Assembly (NCBI GenBank): GCA_029834535.1
Contig: JAQMWT010000331.1
Span: forward strand, 1-64,000
Direction: 5' to 3'
Origin: Chrysophaeum taylorii
Lineage: Eukaryota; Sar; Pelagophyceae; Pelagomonadales; Pelagomonadaceae
DNA: 64,000 nt
The notes under the pieces were generated by a model. The model was not told the origin of the DNA, ran no database searches, and saw nothing but the letters and a program-made list of their open reading frames with translations. Position numbers and translations under genes: made by a program. Below are positions 31,805 through 41,347 of the stretch, piece by piece (position 1 is the first letter of the stretch; every line of letters starts with the position of its first letter).

Positions 31805-33951
31805 TATATCTTCGTCCTACGAAGATACTCTCGCTACTCGTGATAATGAGGATGCACCTCCAAGTGACCCTGCTGTGCACCAGGATGACGACGCACCGCC
31901 TTCCCCTGCCTTAGACACCGAACTCAAGTTCGATGTTCGGCGCAAACGGCACATTCCCGCTCATCCAATTCCTCGTAAGTCCCTCGCACACGGATCCACC
32001 GAATATCTCAATGCCAAAGAACGTGCTAATCGCTTTCACCGGGTGCATCACTGCCCCGACAACGTCGCTGCCAAGGCCCCCAACGTACTTGCTCGCCCTG
32101 GATTCTCTGCTTCTGACATACCATATCGCGACTTATGCACCGACTGCATCGCACACAACAAGCGCCACCCGCACAAGCATTTCAATGCGACCAAGCCTTC
32201 TTTTGAGCAAACTCACAAAGCCGGCGAAGTCTGGGCGTGCGACGGCGGCTATGTGACCATCCCATCCGAATGGGGAGGCTTCACACATATCATCGTCTTC
32301 AAGGAACTCATTTCGAAATTTCTCTTGGTGTACTTTACACGCACCACCAACGCCACGGAGTTCACTCAAGCTCTGGATTTTGTGTATGACTTCTGTCGTA
32401 CACAACTCAACGTGCACATGCGCACCCTCTACTCCGATGCATTCAAGCCTTACTTTAGCCAGCACATTACCTCCCCGTACCGCGTCGATAAGGGCATTCA
32501 ACTCATTGCCTTCCCGCCGTACATGCACCACTTTAACTTTGAAGTTGAGTCTGCCATCGGTTTCATCGCCTCCGCCTCCTCAACTCGCCTTCGTTCTCTC
32601 CTTAATGCTCACTATCGTGGCGCCAAGATCGTGGAACCCGCTATCATGTTCCCATGGGCGGTGATACACACCGTTCAAAGCTATAACCTTCTCCCGAACG
32701 CCACGCTCGAGCGCATTCATCATGCTATTCTGAGTCCGCAACAGCTACTCTACAACCAACTCAGCACTCCCCAACACGATATGCTCAAGATTTTTGGCGC
32801 TGAATGTTACCTCCTATTGGAGCCCCATGAACACCACAAGTGGGAACCGTGCCGCCGCAAATATCTGTATCTCTGTTGCGCCAACGCGCAAAACCCGCTC
32901 GTCTCCCCACGCGTCGACCATCTCGCTGACGTCGTCCTCAACCCTGAAAACGGACAAATTCGTGTTTCGTCCAAGCTGCAATTCCTCTACATGTTGCAGC
33001 ATCCTACTCCTGATCCTGAACTAGCTCCTCCGCCTCACGCTCCTCCGCGCCTTTCTCGCTCACACCCCACACCACTATCCAAGACCATGTCATTCAGAGG
33101 GGGACAAGGACTCCTCATCCTCAGAGGGGGCACTCCCCACCTCCTTCAGCTCCTCCTTCTTCGTCCCCTACTCCGGCCTCTTCTCCCTCTTCTGACGCTA
33201 CCGCCGACGAATCTGGCTCTATGTCACCGCCGCCCTTGCTTCCTTCTTACAAAGACCTTTTTGCACAAGATGACCTCATTCTTGTCCCAGGTTCCAAACA
33301 GCCTAACACTCGCAAGGCCACTTCTATGAAAACTATCCGAGCCCGGTTACAAGCGTCTACTATTGGTGCTTACAAAGCCGCTGGTGGCAAGCTCGCCGAT
33401 TTCCGCTGGGATCTTCGCCACCACTTTCTTACGTTCAAGTCTCCCGCCCTCTCCGCCCTTCATCTCCGTGGTGGTATCCTCTGGTCTGCTATCTGCTCAG
33501 AGGGGGAACATGCGTTGTTAGCTCGTCTTCTTCTCCCGTTGCGCACTGACTTACTTGCCCGCTACCCGCACGTCGATGGTTACTTCGCCCACGCCAAGTG
33601 CGCATCCAGCATCCCAGCTGCAACCTTTTTAACTGCTGATGGTTCACCTACGTGCCCTATTCCTCAGCCCCTTTTATCTGCGTTCACTGAACACGCTGCT
33701 GCCTTCGGCACTTCTTCCTTACAATATGCACTTACGTACCTGGCGCCGACCAGCTTTATTGATCACAACTCATCCGAGTTTGGCGCTACTTCTGCATCTC
33801 TGGCTGACTTGGAGGAATACCTTCTGGTCTCTACAGAGTTTATCACCCAGGTCTTACGTACCGACCCTACTATCCATATCCAACTGGAATCTGCCCCTAC
33901 TACTCCTACTGACGCTGTTTCCGCTTATCCCGAAGTTGCGCACACTGCCTC
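31805..33951 (+). pseudogene. Integrase and proline-rich linker, element B
   Basis: Zinc site FHRVHH...CTDC, catalytic Asp codons at 32241 (WACDGGY) and 32436 (YSDAFKPYFSQ), Glu in NFEVESAIGF about 35 residues later. The C-terminal part ends in a Pro/Ser-rich linker; a frameshift near 33040 leads to a different frame up to 33221, where the RT frame is already open. It handles cDNA insertion. Three CAGAGGGGG tracts lie in the linker and just after it. Confidence 0.87.
33095..33131 (+). promoter_or_regulatory. Internal polypurine tracts in element B (two of three)
   Basis: CAGAGGGGGA at 33095-33104 and CAGAGGGGGC at 33122-33131; a third is at 33498-33507. They resemble the terminal polypurine tract (GAGGGGG) and recur at comparable places in family 2. 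Candidate central plus-strand priming sites. Confidence 0.45.
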
Positions 33952-33972
33952 GACCGCAACGTCGCTAAACTA
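33952..33972 (+). other. 21-nt border repeat, integrase/RT junction (B)
   Basis: Encodes TATSLNY and is followed by NSPAIVGPDEY; copy 3 of five. Same place in A (6202-6182), D (43210-43190) and E (56222-56202). Confidence 0.85.
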
Positions 33973-35842
33973 TAATTCACCAGCCATTGTTGGTCCTGAC
34001 GAATATAAGGTCCAAGAAGCGGACGTTTCCATTGACGAATATAAACTTAAGTGCCTCCACGGTTTGTCGCCTGAAAACAGGCACGCCTACCTCAAGGCCA
34101 TCGCCAAGGAACTCCACGACATTATCCGCTTTGGCTGCTTCAAACTTTCCTTACCCGACGGTGTCTCTCGTCCTATTGACAGCAAGATGGTGCTGAAGAT
34201 TAAAACAGACTCTGCAGGCAAATACGTTAAGCACAAGGCTCGCCTCGTACTACGTGGCTTCCTAGCATCTCTTGGCGCCGATTTCTTTGGTACCTTCAGC
34301 CCCATGGCCACCATGACCGCAATCCGGGTACTACTAGCTATTGCAGCATACAAGCAATTGCCTGTCTACCATGCAGACGTCCCGAACGCCTTCGTTCAGT
34401 CTGACATCGATGCCAATGTCTATGTTCAGTTACCAGACGGCATCAAGCTTATCGACCCCGATGACGCTAAGTACAAGGGCCGACGTCTACCGAAACTGCT
34501 GAAGTCACTTTATGGACTTCGGCAATCACCATCCCTTTGGAACAAAGAGATAGACGGCTTCTTCCGTAGCCTTGGTTACAAACGCCTGCATTCGGACTCT
34601 TGCCTATATGCTCGAGTATCCGCACATGCTAAGTTCGTCGTATGCAGTCTGTCTGTAGACGACATTGTTATTGTGTCCAATGACGACCCTCTTCGTACTG
34701 AATTACAGGATGCCCTCCACAAACGGTATGCTGTAGAGCAGTTTGAACCTGTCCATACCCTCCTAGGCATGCGTGTGTGTCGCACATCTGACGGCTCCAT
34801 TTCTCTGGATGTGCAAGCCAAGCTGGATGAACTCTTCGCTGATCACCCAGTCTTGCAGCAACTGACCCCGCTTAAATATCCTATGTCATCGTCCTTCAAG
34901 TATAAAGATGGCACTCCCAGCTCTGAAACAGAGTTGTACATCAATTCGCACTTTGCCACCCTCCTTGGCAAGCTGGTGTTCATGCAAGTTGCCTGCAGAC
35001 CTGACTTCTCGCAAGCCTTGGGCAGATGTTCGCGTGGTATGCATGCACCCACGTATGTTCACGTCCAAATGCTAGAGCATTTGCTTCGCTACCTCAAGAA
35101 GCCGGAAAACCGCTCACTTCGCCTCTGGTTCCATCCTAAAGGTAATGCCATTGAAGCTCACCTTCGCACTGTCTCCGCTAATCGAATTGATCTATCCACT
35201 GTGGTCGACTACCAACCGCAGGATGTATCTACTGGACAGTTTGACCCCTTAGTTGCCATGGTTGACGCTGACAATGCCCCTTCCTTAGCACAGGAAGATA
35301 GGAAATCTACCACCGGGTTTGTCTTCTATCTTTTCAACTGCCTTATTGGTTGGAAAAGCAAACTTCAACCGATTGTCTCCTGCTCAACTCACGAAGCTGA
35401 GTTGATTGCCCTCAGTATTTGTGCTGATGAAGCTGTTTGGCTACGCAAGCTGCTGTTGGAACTCTCCTTTGTCGTCAACCCCACCTTCTACGTCAACAAT
35501 GCTAATGGTGAGAACACCGCTGACCCTGTTGACTTCGATGACAATGACAACCCAATTGCTGAAGATATGCGCTTCATCAGAAGCCTACCTCTCTTGTCTG
35601 ACAATGCTGCCGCTGTTCACACCTCTAATAACCCAGATGGGTCCTCTCGATCCAAGGCACTGTCGACCAGATGGTTTAAAATCCGTGAGTACATCTCGCT
35701 ACAGAAAATACGAGTCCATCATGTTCCCGGCAAGCTGAACGTGGCGGATGGTTTTACAAAGCCACTTGCTGCTGAGTTCTCCACTTTTCGTTCTCTACTC
35801 GGTATGCATCATGCCTCTCACGACAATCCTTTACAGGATTGA
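33973..35842 (+). CDS. Copia reverse transcriptase - RNase H (element B)
   Basis: Open to the TGA at 35840-35842. RT: KHKARLVLRGFLASLG, TFSPMATMTAIRVLLA, HADVPNAFVQ, SLYGLRQSPSLWN, LSVDDIVI. RNase H: MVDADNAPS, KSTTGFVFYLFN, STHEAELIALS, LLSDNAAAVH and the ADGFTKPL terminus. It is the best preserved pol part in the window, nearly identical to A and D. The catalytic RT box is SVDD rather than YVDD in both families. Confidence 0.92.
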
Positions 35843-35859
35843 AGATGCCTAACTCTAGT

Positions 35860-35880
35860 GACCGCAACGTCGTTAAACTA
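35860..35880 (+). other. 21-nt border repeat between pol and ORF3 (B), Tyr codon replaced by TAG
   Basis: Copy 4 of five. In the pol frame, after the TGA, codons read CLTLVTATSLN then TAG, so the repeat keeps its frame but the Tyr codon is a stop. A carries the same double stop (4294-4274). Confidence 0.8.
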
Positions 35881-35935
35881 GCCCTGGCCTTACCTTCTTT
35901 TGCCACAATTTTTTGTACGCGGGCGAGTGTTGTTC

Positions 35936-37803
35936 ATGTCTTTTCTTGACACTCCCGTGGCCGTGGCATCTCTCCAGTCGTTCGAAGGACAATTCCACGC
36001 TCGCTCTCCACGGCCGAGCCTTCTCCCAAGTTGTCGCAAAAGCGACAACCCATAACCACTGTCACTCCTGCTACCTCCCAGGCTGCTACTGTTTCACCGA
36101 CACCAGCTGAACCTGTTTTACTACAACCCCTAACACTCCAGGATAGCCTCAAGATGGATTTTGCCCTGCTTACAAGCGAGGAATCTTTCTCCTTGAGAAC
36201 TTCCGTACTCCTGCTACGCCCTTTCTCTCTTCTGTTATGCGAGCGGAAATCTCTACGGCACTCAACTCGATATATGAATCTGCTGACTCTTTACTGTTTG
36301 TGGAACTAACGACATTCATATCCATGCGCCTACCCATTACTACATTTTGGGAAGCTGCTCCTGCTATTACTTCTATTGGCTGCTACAGAGGCCCCAAACG
36401 TGAACGTTTCATCCTGTCATCCTACTGTACGCAGTGCCTCAACGATTTGGGGCAGCCTACATTTCTTACTTCCACCACATATAATTCGAAGTCACAAGCA
36501 CCTAGTGAACTCCCCACTGAAGTGCTGAGTCACCTCAACACAGATGACCACAAGAAGAATGGTCACATCCCCATCTCAACTATCACCACTAACATTTGTT
36601 GTGCTTGTCACAACACCGATCAGGCGCCCATACAACCTAACGTATGTGCACGTAATGCTACTTCCTTCCAACCCTCCTGTGATGGGTGCTCAGCTGGTCA
36701 TATACGCGCAACCATCATACGCACGTATCATTTGCCAAAGGAGCTACATACTCTCTTGACTAGCAGTCTAACGCAACATTCGTCACTTGCTCATTTAGTC
36801 TTATCAGTAACCGATGCAGCCACAGACTCCACTACTCAACTACCATTGGCACTGGATCTTCGGCTTATTACTCAGATGCACCTGGAGCATCTTAACTTTC
36901 TTGTAACGCTCGAGCGAACACAAGCTCGTAAAACTCAGGCTATGTTCAAGCCCACCAAATACCACCATGTGATTCATACTGTTATCCGATCGCGTGTACA
37001 ACATCTTAACAACTACGCATCATCCTCTGATGATACAGAACCGCTATCACTCCGGGATGTAATGTTCGGCCACACTTATGTTCAGGCAGAACATTAAGGC
37101 TTCCTGCACCCCTTTTTTAACGTTGACCGAAACGTCGTTAAACTACTCACACTCCACGCTAGACGCTACTCTGGAGATATCTTCGCCACCGTTACCTACG
37201 CCTTCTGCTTCGCTTGCTGATTCCGACTTCTTGTGCCAACAAGTCGACCAACTCCAGGAAACTCTTCGAATCTATATTACCGAGGCTGCCATTGCTTCAA
37301 TCACCTCCCTGGAGAACCGGCTCTTCCCTCCTACAGCCAACACCCACGTGTTACTTATACACTGTACAAGATCACAGAGCTGTTGTCTCGCTTAATACTC
37401 ACCGCTCATGATCAACATGCTACCAACTACTCCTCCCCGGACGATCACCTCCTTCATCTACGTGACAAGTTGCTCTCATGCTTCAGAGCATTCCGTCCGC
37501 TCTCATGTGAATCTGAAGACTCTTCTATCGTTCTTCGTTCGCCAAGTCCAACCTTTTTTTTGGAAAACCAACTGGACACCTTTCAACTAGATTCTCTATC
37601 GCCATCCATACTGAATGCTCTACTTGCACTCACCCTTCTCTTGGCACCACATCGTTCAGCTATTGGTGTTCACCACCTTACAGCAGAAGCTGACGATGAT
37701 TAATAATCCTAACACACTGTCTGTTGTATCTGTGTTTCTTAATGTTCTGTTCAAAAGGGTCAAATCGACTCTCAGCTCCACCAAGTCCAAGTCCAAGTCC
37801 TAA
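35936..37803 (+). pseudogene. ORF3 of element B, frameshifted
   Basis: Starts near ATG 35936 as judged from D. The middle part 36237-37097 is open and holds CTQC, CCACHN, VCARN and CDGC cysteine motifs. A stop (TAA at 37095) replaces a Gln codon of A', the SLNY repeat follows at 37125, and the coiled-coil half is in shifted frames with a deletion of part of the heptads. It ends at TAA 37801. Unknown family; see A' and D. Confidence 0.78.
37125..37145 (+). other. 21-nt border repeat inside ORF3 (B)
   Basis: Encodes TETSLNY; copy 5 of five. It separates the cysteine-rich half of ORF3 from the coiled-coil half. Same place in A' (16816-16796) and, diverged, in A (3317-3297). Confidence 0.82.
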
Positions 37804-37933
37804 GACCCTTCTATACTCTTGATGCTTCGTATGTGACCTCTGTGACCATCAAGACTGTATTCCTTCCTTTTTTTTTCTTCATCATCATCTTTCTCAAGAG
37901 ATGCTCTACAGTCGCACCTTGCGCTTAAGACAT

Positions 37934-37943
37934 CTCGAGGGGG
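37934..37943 (+). promoter_or_regulatory. Polypurine tract of B
   Basis: CTCGAGGGGG immediately before the 3' LTR start TGCAGAG. Confidence 0.75.
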
Positions 37944-38535
37944 TGCAGAGAAATCTGCTGCCTCTTACCCTTATCCGTCCGTTGAGAACGTGATCTCTTC
38001 CTTACCCTTCTTCTTCCTTTCTACACAATCAAATAGTCCTCTGATTTGTGCCTACGCTCATCATCATGGTCTAGCGCGTCCCGAGGTATGTAGCACTATA
38101 CACTTAACCTTTCTCGTGTAGTTCTAGATGCCGCCTGTCGTGTTCTGAGGATATAGGGAACATAACCTATTCGCCTCCCGGGCGGGCCGGTTGGCAGCCG
38201 GAACGTTCGCAGTGGGACGGGGTATGGCCGAGGAGCGAATACGGAAGGTTATCGACGAGTTGGTTGTCAGTCACATCGCGGTCTCCTCGTCGCATGGCGA
38301 CAAGCTTGATGGTCACTCTCCGCCGACCGACCTTTCGGCGCTCCTCGTCTACAGGCCCGTGATTCCGGGCTGGCTCCTGTCGGTCCGGCCTGGCTCCCAT
38401 GCTCGGGAGAGGCCTGAAGTTAGTTAGTTAGTTAGGGAACATAACCTTTCATTCCCCGAATTAACCTTCCAGACGTTCACGATGAGACGGGATGGTTTCC
38501 CAGGTGACTTACCACTGCTTGCTAAATGTTCTGCA
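37944..38535 (+). repeat. 3' LTR of element B with retroposon S5 inside
   Basis: Begins TGCAGAGAAATCTGC, ends GTTCTGCA. Without S5 and its target duplication the length is about 313 bp, as in the other LTRs. Confidence 0.9.
38169..38434 (+). mobile_element. Short retroposon copy S5, 5'-truncated
   Basis: About 266 bp, (TTAG)n tail, flanked by the 13-bp target duplication GGGAACATAACCT (38156-38168 and 38435-38447). The empty site is visible in the 5' LTR of B at 26518. Insertion came after B had integrated. Confidence 0.92.
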
Positions 38536-38559
38536 GTGGGGAGTGAGTAGTTTAAGGAC

Positions 38560-39806
38560 GTTTCGGTCAACACATGCTGTGTAAGTGGGGGGTATTTCGT
38601 GTTTAGAAAGTGCAGAAAGTCTTGATGTTCTGCCGGAGTATAGGTGGGGCCGAACATTACATCCAGGAGTGATGGCGGCTTTGTATCATCTGAGGATGAT
38701 ACGTAGTCGTCAAGGTGTTGTGCCCACGATTGGACAAAAGTATTAATCACATGATGATATTTGGTGGGTTTGAACATAGCCTGAGTTTTACGAGCCTGGG
38801 TTCGCACGAGAGTTACAAGAAAGTTAAGATGCTCCAGGTGTATCTGAGTAATAAGCCGAAGATCCAGTGCGAATGGCAGTTGAGTGGTGGAGTCTGTGGC
38901 TGCATCGGTTACTGATAAGACTAAATGAGCAAGTGACGAATGTTGCGTTAGACTGCTAGTCAAGAGAGTGTGTAGCTCCTTTGGCAATTGATACGTGCGT
39001 ATGATGGTTGCGCGTATATGACCAGCTGAGCACCCATCACAGGAGGGTTGGAAGGAAGTAGCATTACGTGCACATACGATAGGTTGTATGGGCACCTGAT
39101 CGGTGTTGTGACAAGCGCAACAAATGTTTATGGTGATAGTTGAGATGGGGATGTGACCATTCTTCTTATGGTCATTTGTGTTGTGGTGACTCAGCACTTC
39201 AGTGGGGAGTTCACGAGGTGCTTGTGACTTCGAATTATATGTGGTGGAGGCAAGAAATGTAGGTTGCCCCAAATCGCTGAGGCATTGCGTACAGTAGGAT
39301 GACAGAATGAAACGTTCACGTTTGGGGCCTCTGTAGCAGCCAATAGAAGCAATAGCAGGAGCAGCTTCCCAAAATGTAGTAATGGGTAGGCGCATGGATA
39401 TGAGTGTTTTTAGTTCCACAAACAGTGAAAAGTCAGCAGATTCATAGATCGAGTTGAGTGCCGTAGAGATTTCCGCTCGCATAAAAGAAGAGAGAAAGGG
39501 AGTGGCAGGGGTACGGAAGTTTTCAGAGAGAGAGAGTCCTCGTTCAATCAGGGCAAAATCCATGTTTAGGCCATCCTGGAGTGTTAGGGATTGTAGTAAA
39601 ATATGTTCAGCTGGTGTCGGTGAGACAGTAGCAGCCTGGGAGGTAGCAGGAGTGACAGTGGTTATGGGTTGTCGCTTTTGAGACAACTTGGGAGAAGGCT
39701 CGGTCGTGGAAAGCGAGCGTGGAATTGTCCTTCGAACGACTGGAGAGATGCCACGGCCACGGCCACGGCCACGGCCACGGCCACGGGAGTGCCAAGAAAA
39801 AGACAT
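38560..39806 (-). CDS. ORF3 of element D, best preserved N-terminal part
   Basis: Open from ATG near 39806 (MSFSWHSRGRGRG) to the SLNY repeat near 38560, where the copy is cut. It has an Arg-Gly run encoded by six CCACGG hexamers (39751-39786), a Ser/Thr-rich stretch, a helical region, then CTQC, CCACHN, VCARN and CDGC motifs. The RGG-like N-terminus and cysteine pairs suggest nucleic-acid binding, as inference only. No signal peptide or membrane span. Most residues match A' where they overlap. Confidence 0.72.
39751..39786. repeat. (CCACGG)6 microsatellite in ORF3 of D
   Basis: Six perfect hexamers. A and B have only one or two degenerate units at this place. Lengthens the Arg-Gly run without breaking the frame. 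Confidence 0.9.
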
Positions 39807-40005
39807 GAACGACACTCACACGACACGTACAAAAAAAATTGTGGCAAAAGAAGGAAGGGTCAGGGCTAGTTTGCTAGTTTAATAATCGACAGATGTTTGT
39901 TTGTTTGTTTGTTTGTTTGTCTGTTTGTTTGTCCCTCGATTTAGGGTAAGGATCAGGTAGGCGCGCGAGTAAGGATCAGGTAGGCGCGAGAGCCAGACAG
40001 TGATC

Positions 40006-40598
40006 CTCCAAGCCGTCTACGGCGACCTCGCAGATTATTTCCACGACCCGCGGCGGCTCTTTCAGCGCGCCATTCTCACGCCCCGTCGAAACGATGTTGT
40101 CGATGCTGACAACGCGCGCATGACCGCGGCCTTTTTTTCCCGGAGACGAGGCGTCGGAGTTCTTTTCGGCTGACTAGGCTGGGTCGGAAGACGACGCCTC
40201 GCTCTTAACAGTCGAGTTTTCAACTCCCTGACAACCAACGGCATGCTGACTTTGATCGCGAGCTTAATGTCTCCGCAACCTCGACCCGTCGCACGGCCAC
40301 TGCAACGGTGCCAGATACATGATCGATCGTGTCGTTGTCACCGAGGCTCCTCCAACCTGTATCGCTTAAGACCCGCCTACGCCAAACGATCAACAAGAGC
40401 CAGGGCCAGACGCCCCGCGAGGTCGGCGTCCTCTTTCCCAAGCCCGTCTTCTGCCACGTCCAGCTCTACGTGGCTCTCTGTCGATCGGCATCCCCGAGGA
40501 TATACTCATCTGGGTCGACGACTCCATCCTACCCCACACGTGCTGCGCAATACCGATAAGCCCCCTCCCGGCGTCTACACGCGCACTGTAGGTGGACT
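40006..40598 (+). pseudogene. PIF1-like helicase C-terminal fragment (in H3)
   Basis: QAVYGDLAD through to GVYTRTV is recognisable in shifting frames against 55240-55930. Same ends of homology as in H1 and H2. Confidence 0.8.
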
Positions 40599-40599
40599 T

Positions 40600-40900
40600 A
40601 CTGGGACCAGGTGAATTTACTGGGGTTGGAGATTGGGACTAGGTGAGCTGAGTGACCAGGTGAAACTGGGACCAGGTGAACATACTGGGGTTTTTAGAGT
40701 AAAGGGTTTTTAGAGTAAACTCAAAGGTTGGCGGCGCGTGCGGATCAAAGCAGCTTAGATTGGCGGAGGCGAGAGCGACGAGCTCAAAGGAGTTGGTGTG
40801 AGCTATGTGAACTTACTGACCAGGTGAACTTATATGAAACTTACTGGGATTAGGTGAACTTACTGGGGTTAGAGATTGGGAGTAGGTGAACTTACTGGCC
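40600..40900. repeat. Minisatellite in H3
   Basis: ACCAGGTGAACTTACTGGG-type units, the reverse complement of the H1 and H2 arrays, interrupted by the TAGCGGCGTGTGCGGAT-like block. Confidence 0.75.
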
Positions 40901-40984
40901 TGCACTTGTTTGCTAGTTTAACGACGTTGTGGTCACTAGGGTTAGGGATCTTCAATCCTGTAAAGGATTGTCGTCAAAGGCATG

Positions 40985-41347
40985 GCCCTTACCCTGATCG
41001 CCGACTGCGGTTGCGATGGAGGACGGTGCCTCATGAATCCTGAGCCTTGCGAGGGCATCCGCCCTCCCGGCGTAGGTTGGCACCTATTCGCCTCCCGGGC
41101 GGGCCGGTTGGCAGCCGGAACGTTCGCAGTGGGACGGGGTATGGCCGGGGGGCGAAGACGGAAGGTTATCGACGAGTTGGTTGTCAGTCACATCGCGGTC
41201 TCCTCGTCGCATGGCGACAAGCTTGATGGTCACTCTCCGCCGACCGACCTTTCGGCGCTCCTCGTCTACAGGCCCGTGATTCCGGACTGGCACCTGTCGG
41301 TCCGGCCTGGCTCCCATGCTCGGGAGAGGTCTGATGTTAGTTAGTTA
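40985..41347 (+). mobile_element. Short retroposon copy S6, full length
   Basis: Starts CCTTACCCTGATCGCCGACTG, ends (TTAG)n. Inserted in the last codons of RNase H of D; short target duplication GCATG (40980-40984 and 41348-41352). Confidence 0.88.

Larger units (their letters stand above)
26309..38535 (+). mobile_element. Copia-type element B (family 1), complete end to end
   Basis: Both LTRs with exact ends, PBS, leader, gag, protease, UGA, methyltransferase, integrase, RT-RNase H, ORF3 and polypurine tract. 12.2 kb including a 266-bp retroposon in the 3' LTR, large for a copia element because of the methyltransferase and ORF3. The 5-bp flanks (GTTGC left, GTGGG right) do not match, so the junctions are recombinant, not a simple insertion. 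Coding damage: frameshifts in gag, at the end of protease, early in the methyltransferase (near 30235), and in the IN-RT linker. Confidence 0.9.
39883..40908 (+). mobile_element. Non-autonomous Helitron derivative H3
   Basis: Plus strand: starts TAATCGACAGATG, lacking the first 8-10 terminal bases, then a TTTG tract, the helicase fragment, the minisatellite and the 3' end CTTACTGGCCTGCACTTG. Unlike H1, H2 and H4 it is flanked by a 13-bp direct repeat TTTGCTAGTTTAA (39870-39882 and 40909-40921). It lies between ORF3 and RNase H of D. Confidence 0.8.

Noticed and set aside
33030-33230. Programmed frameshift between integrase and RT in B
   Set aside because: A and E read through this linker in one frame, and B and D each have different small indels. 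These are mutations, not a conserved signal.
34087-35068. Antisense open frames across RT-RNase H (60-90 codons, repeated in A, B and D)
   Set aside because: They mirror conserved RT codons on the other strand, and identical repeats in each copy reflect sequence identity, not coding.
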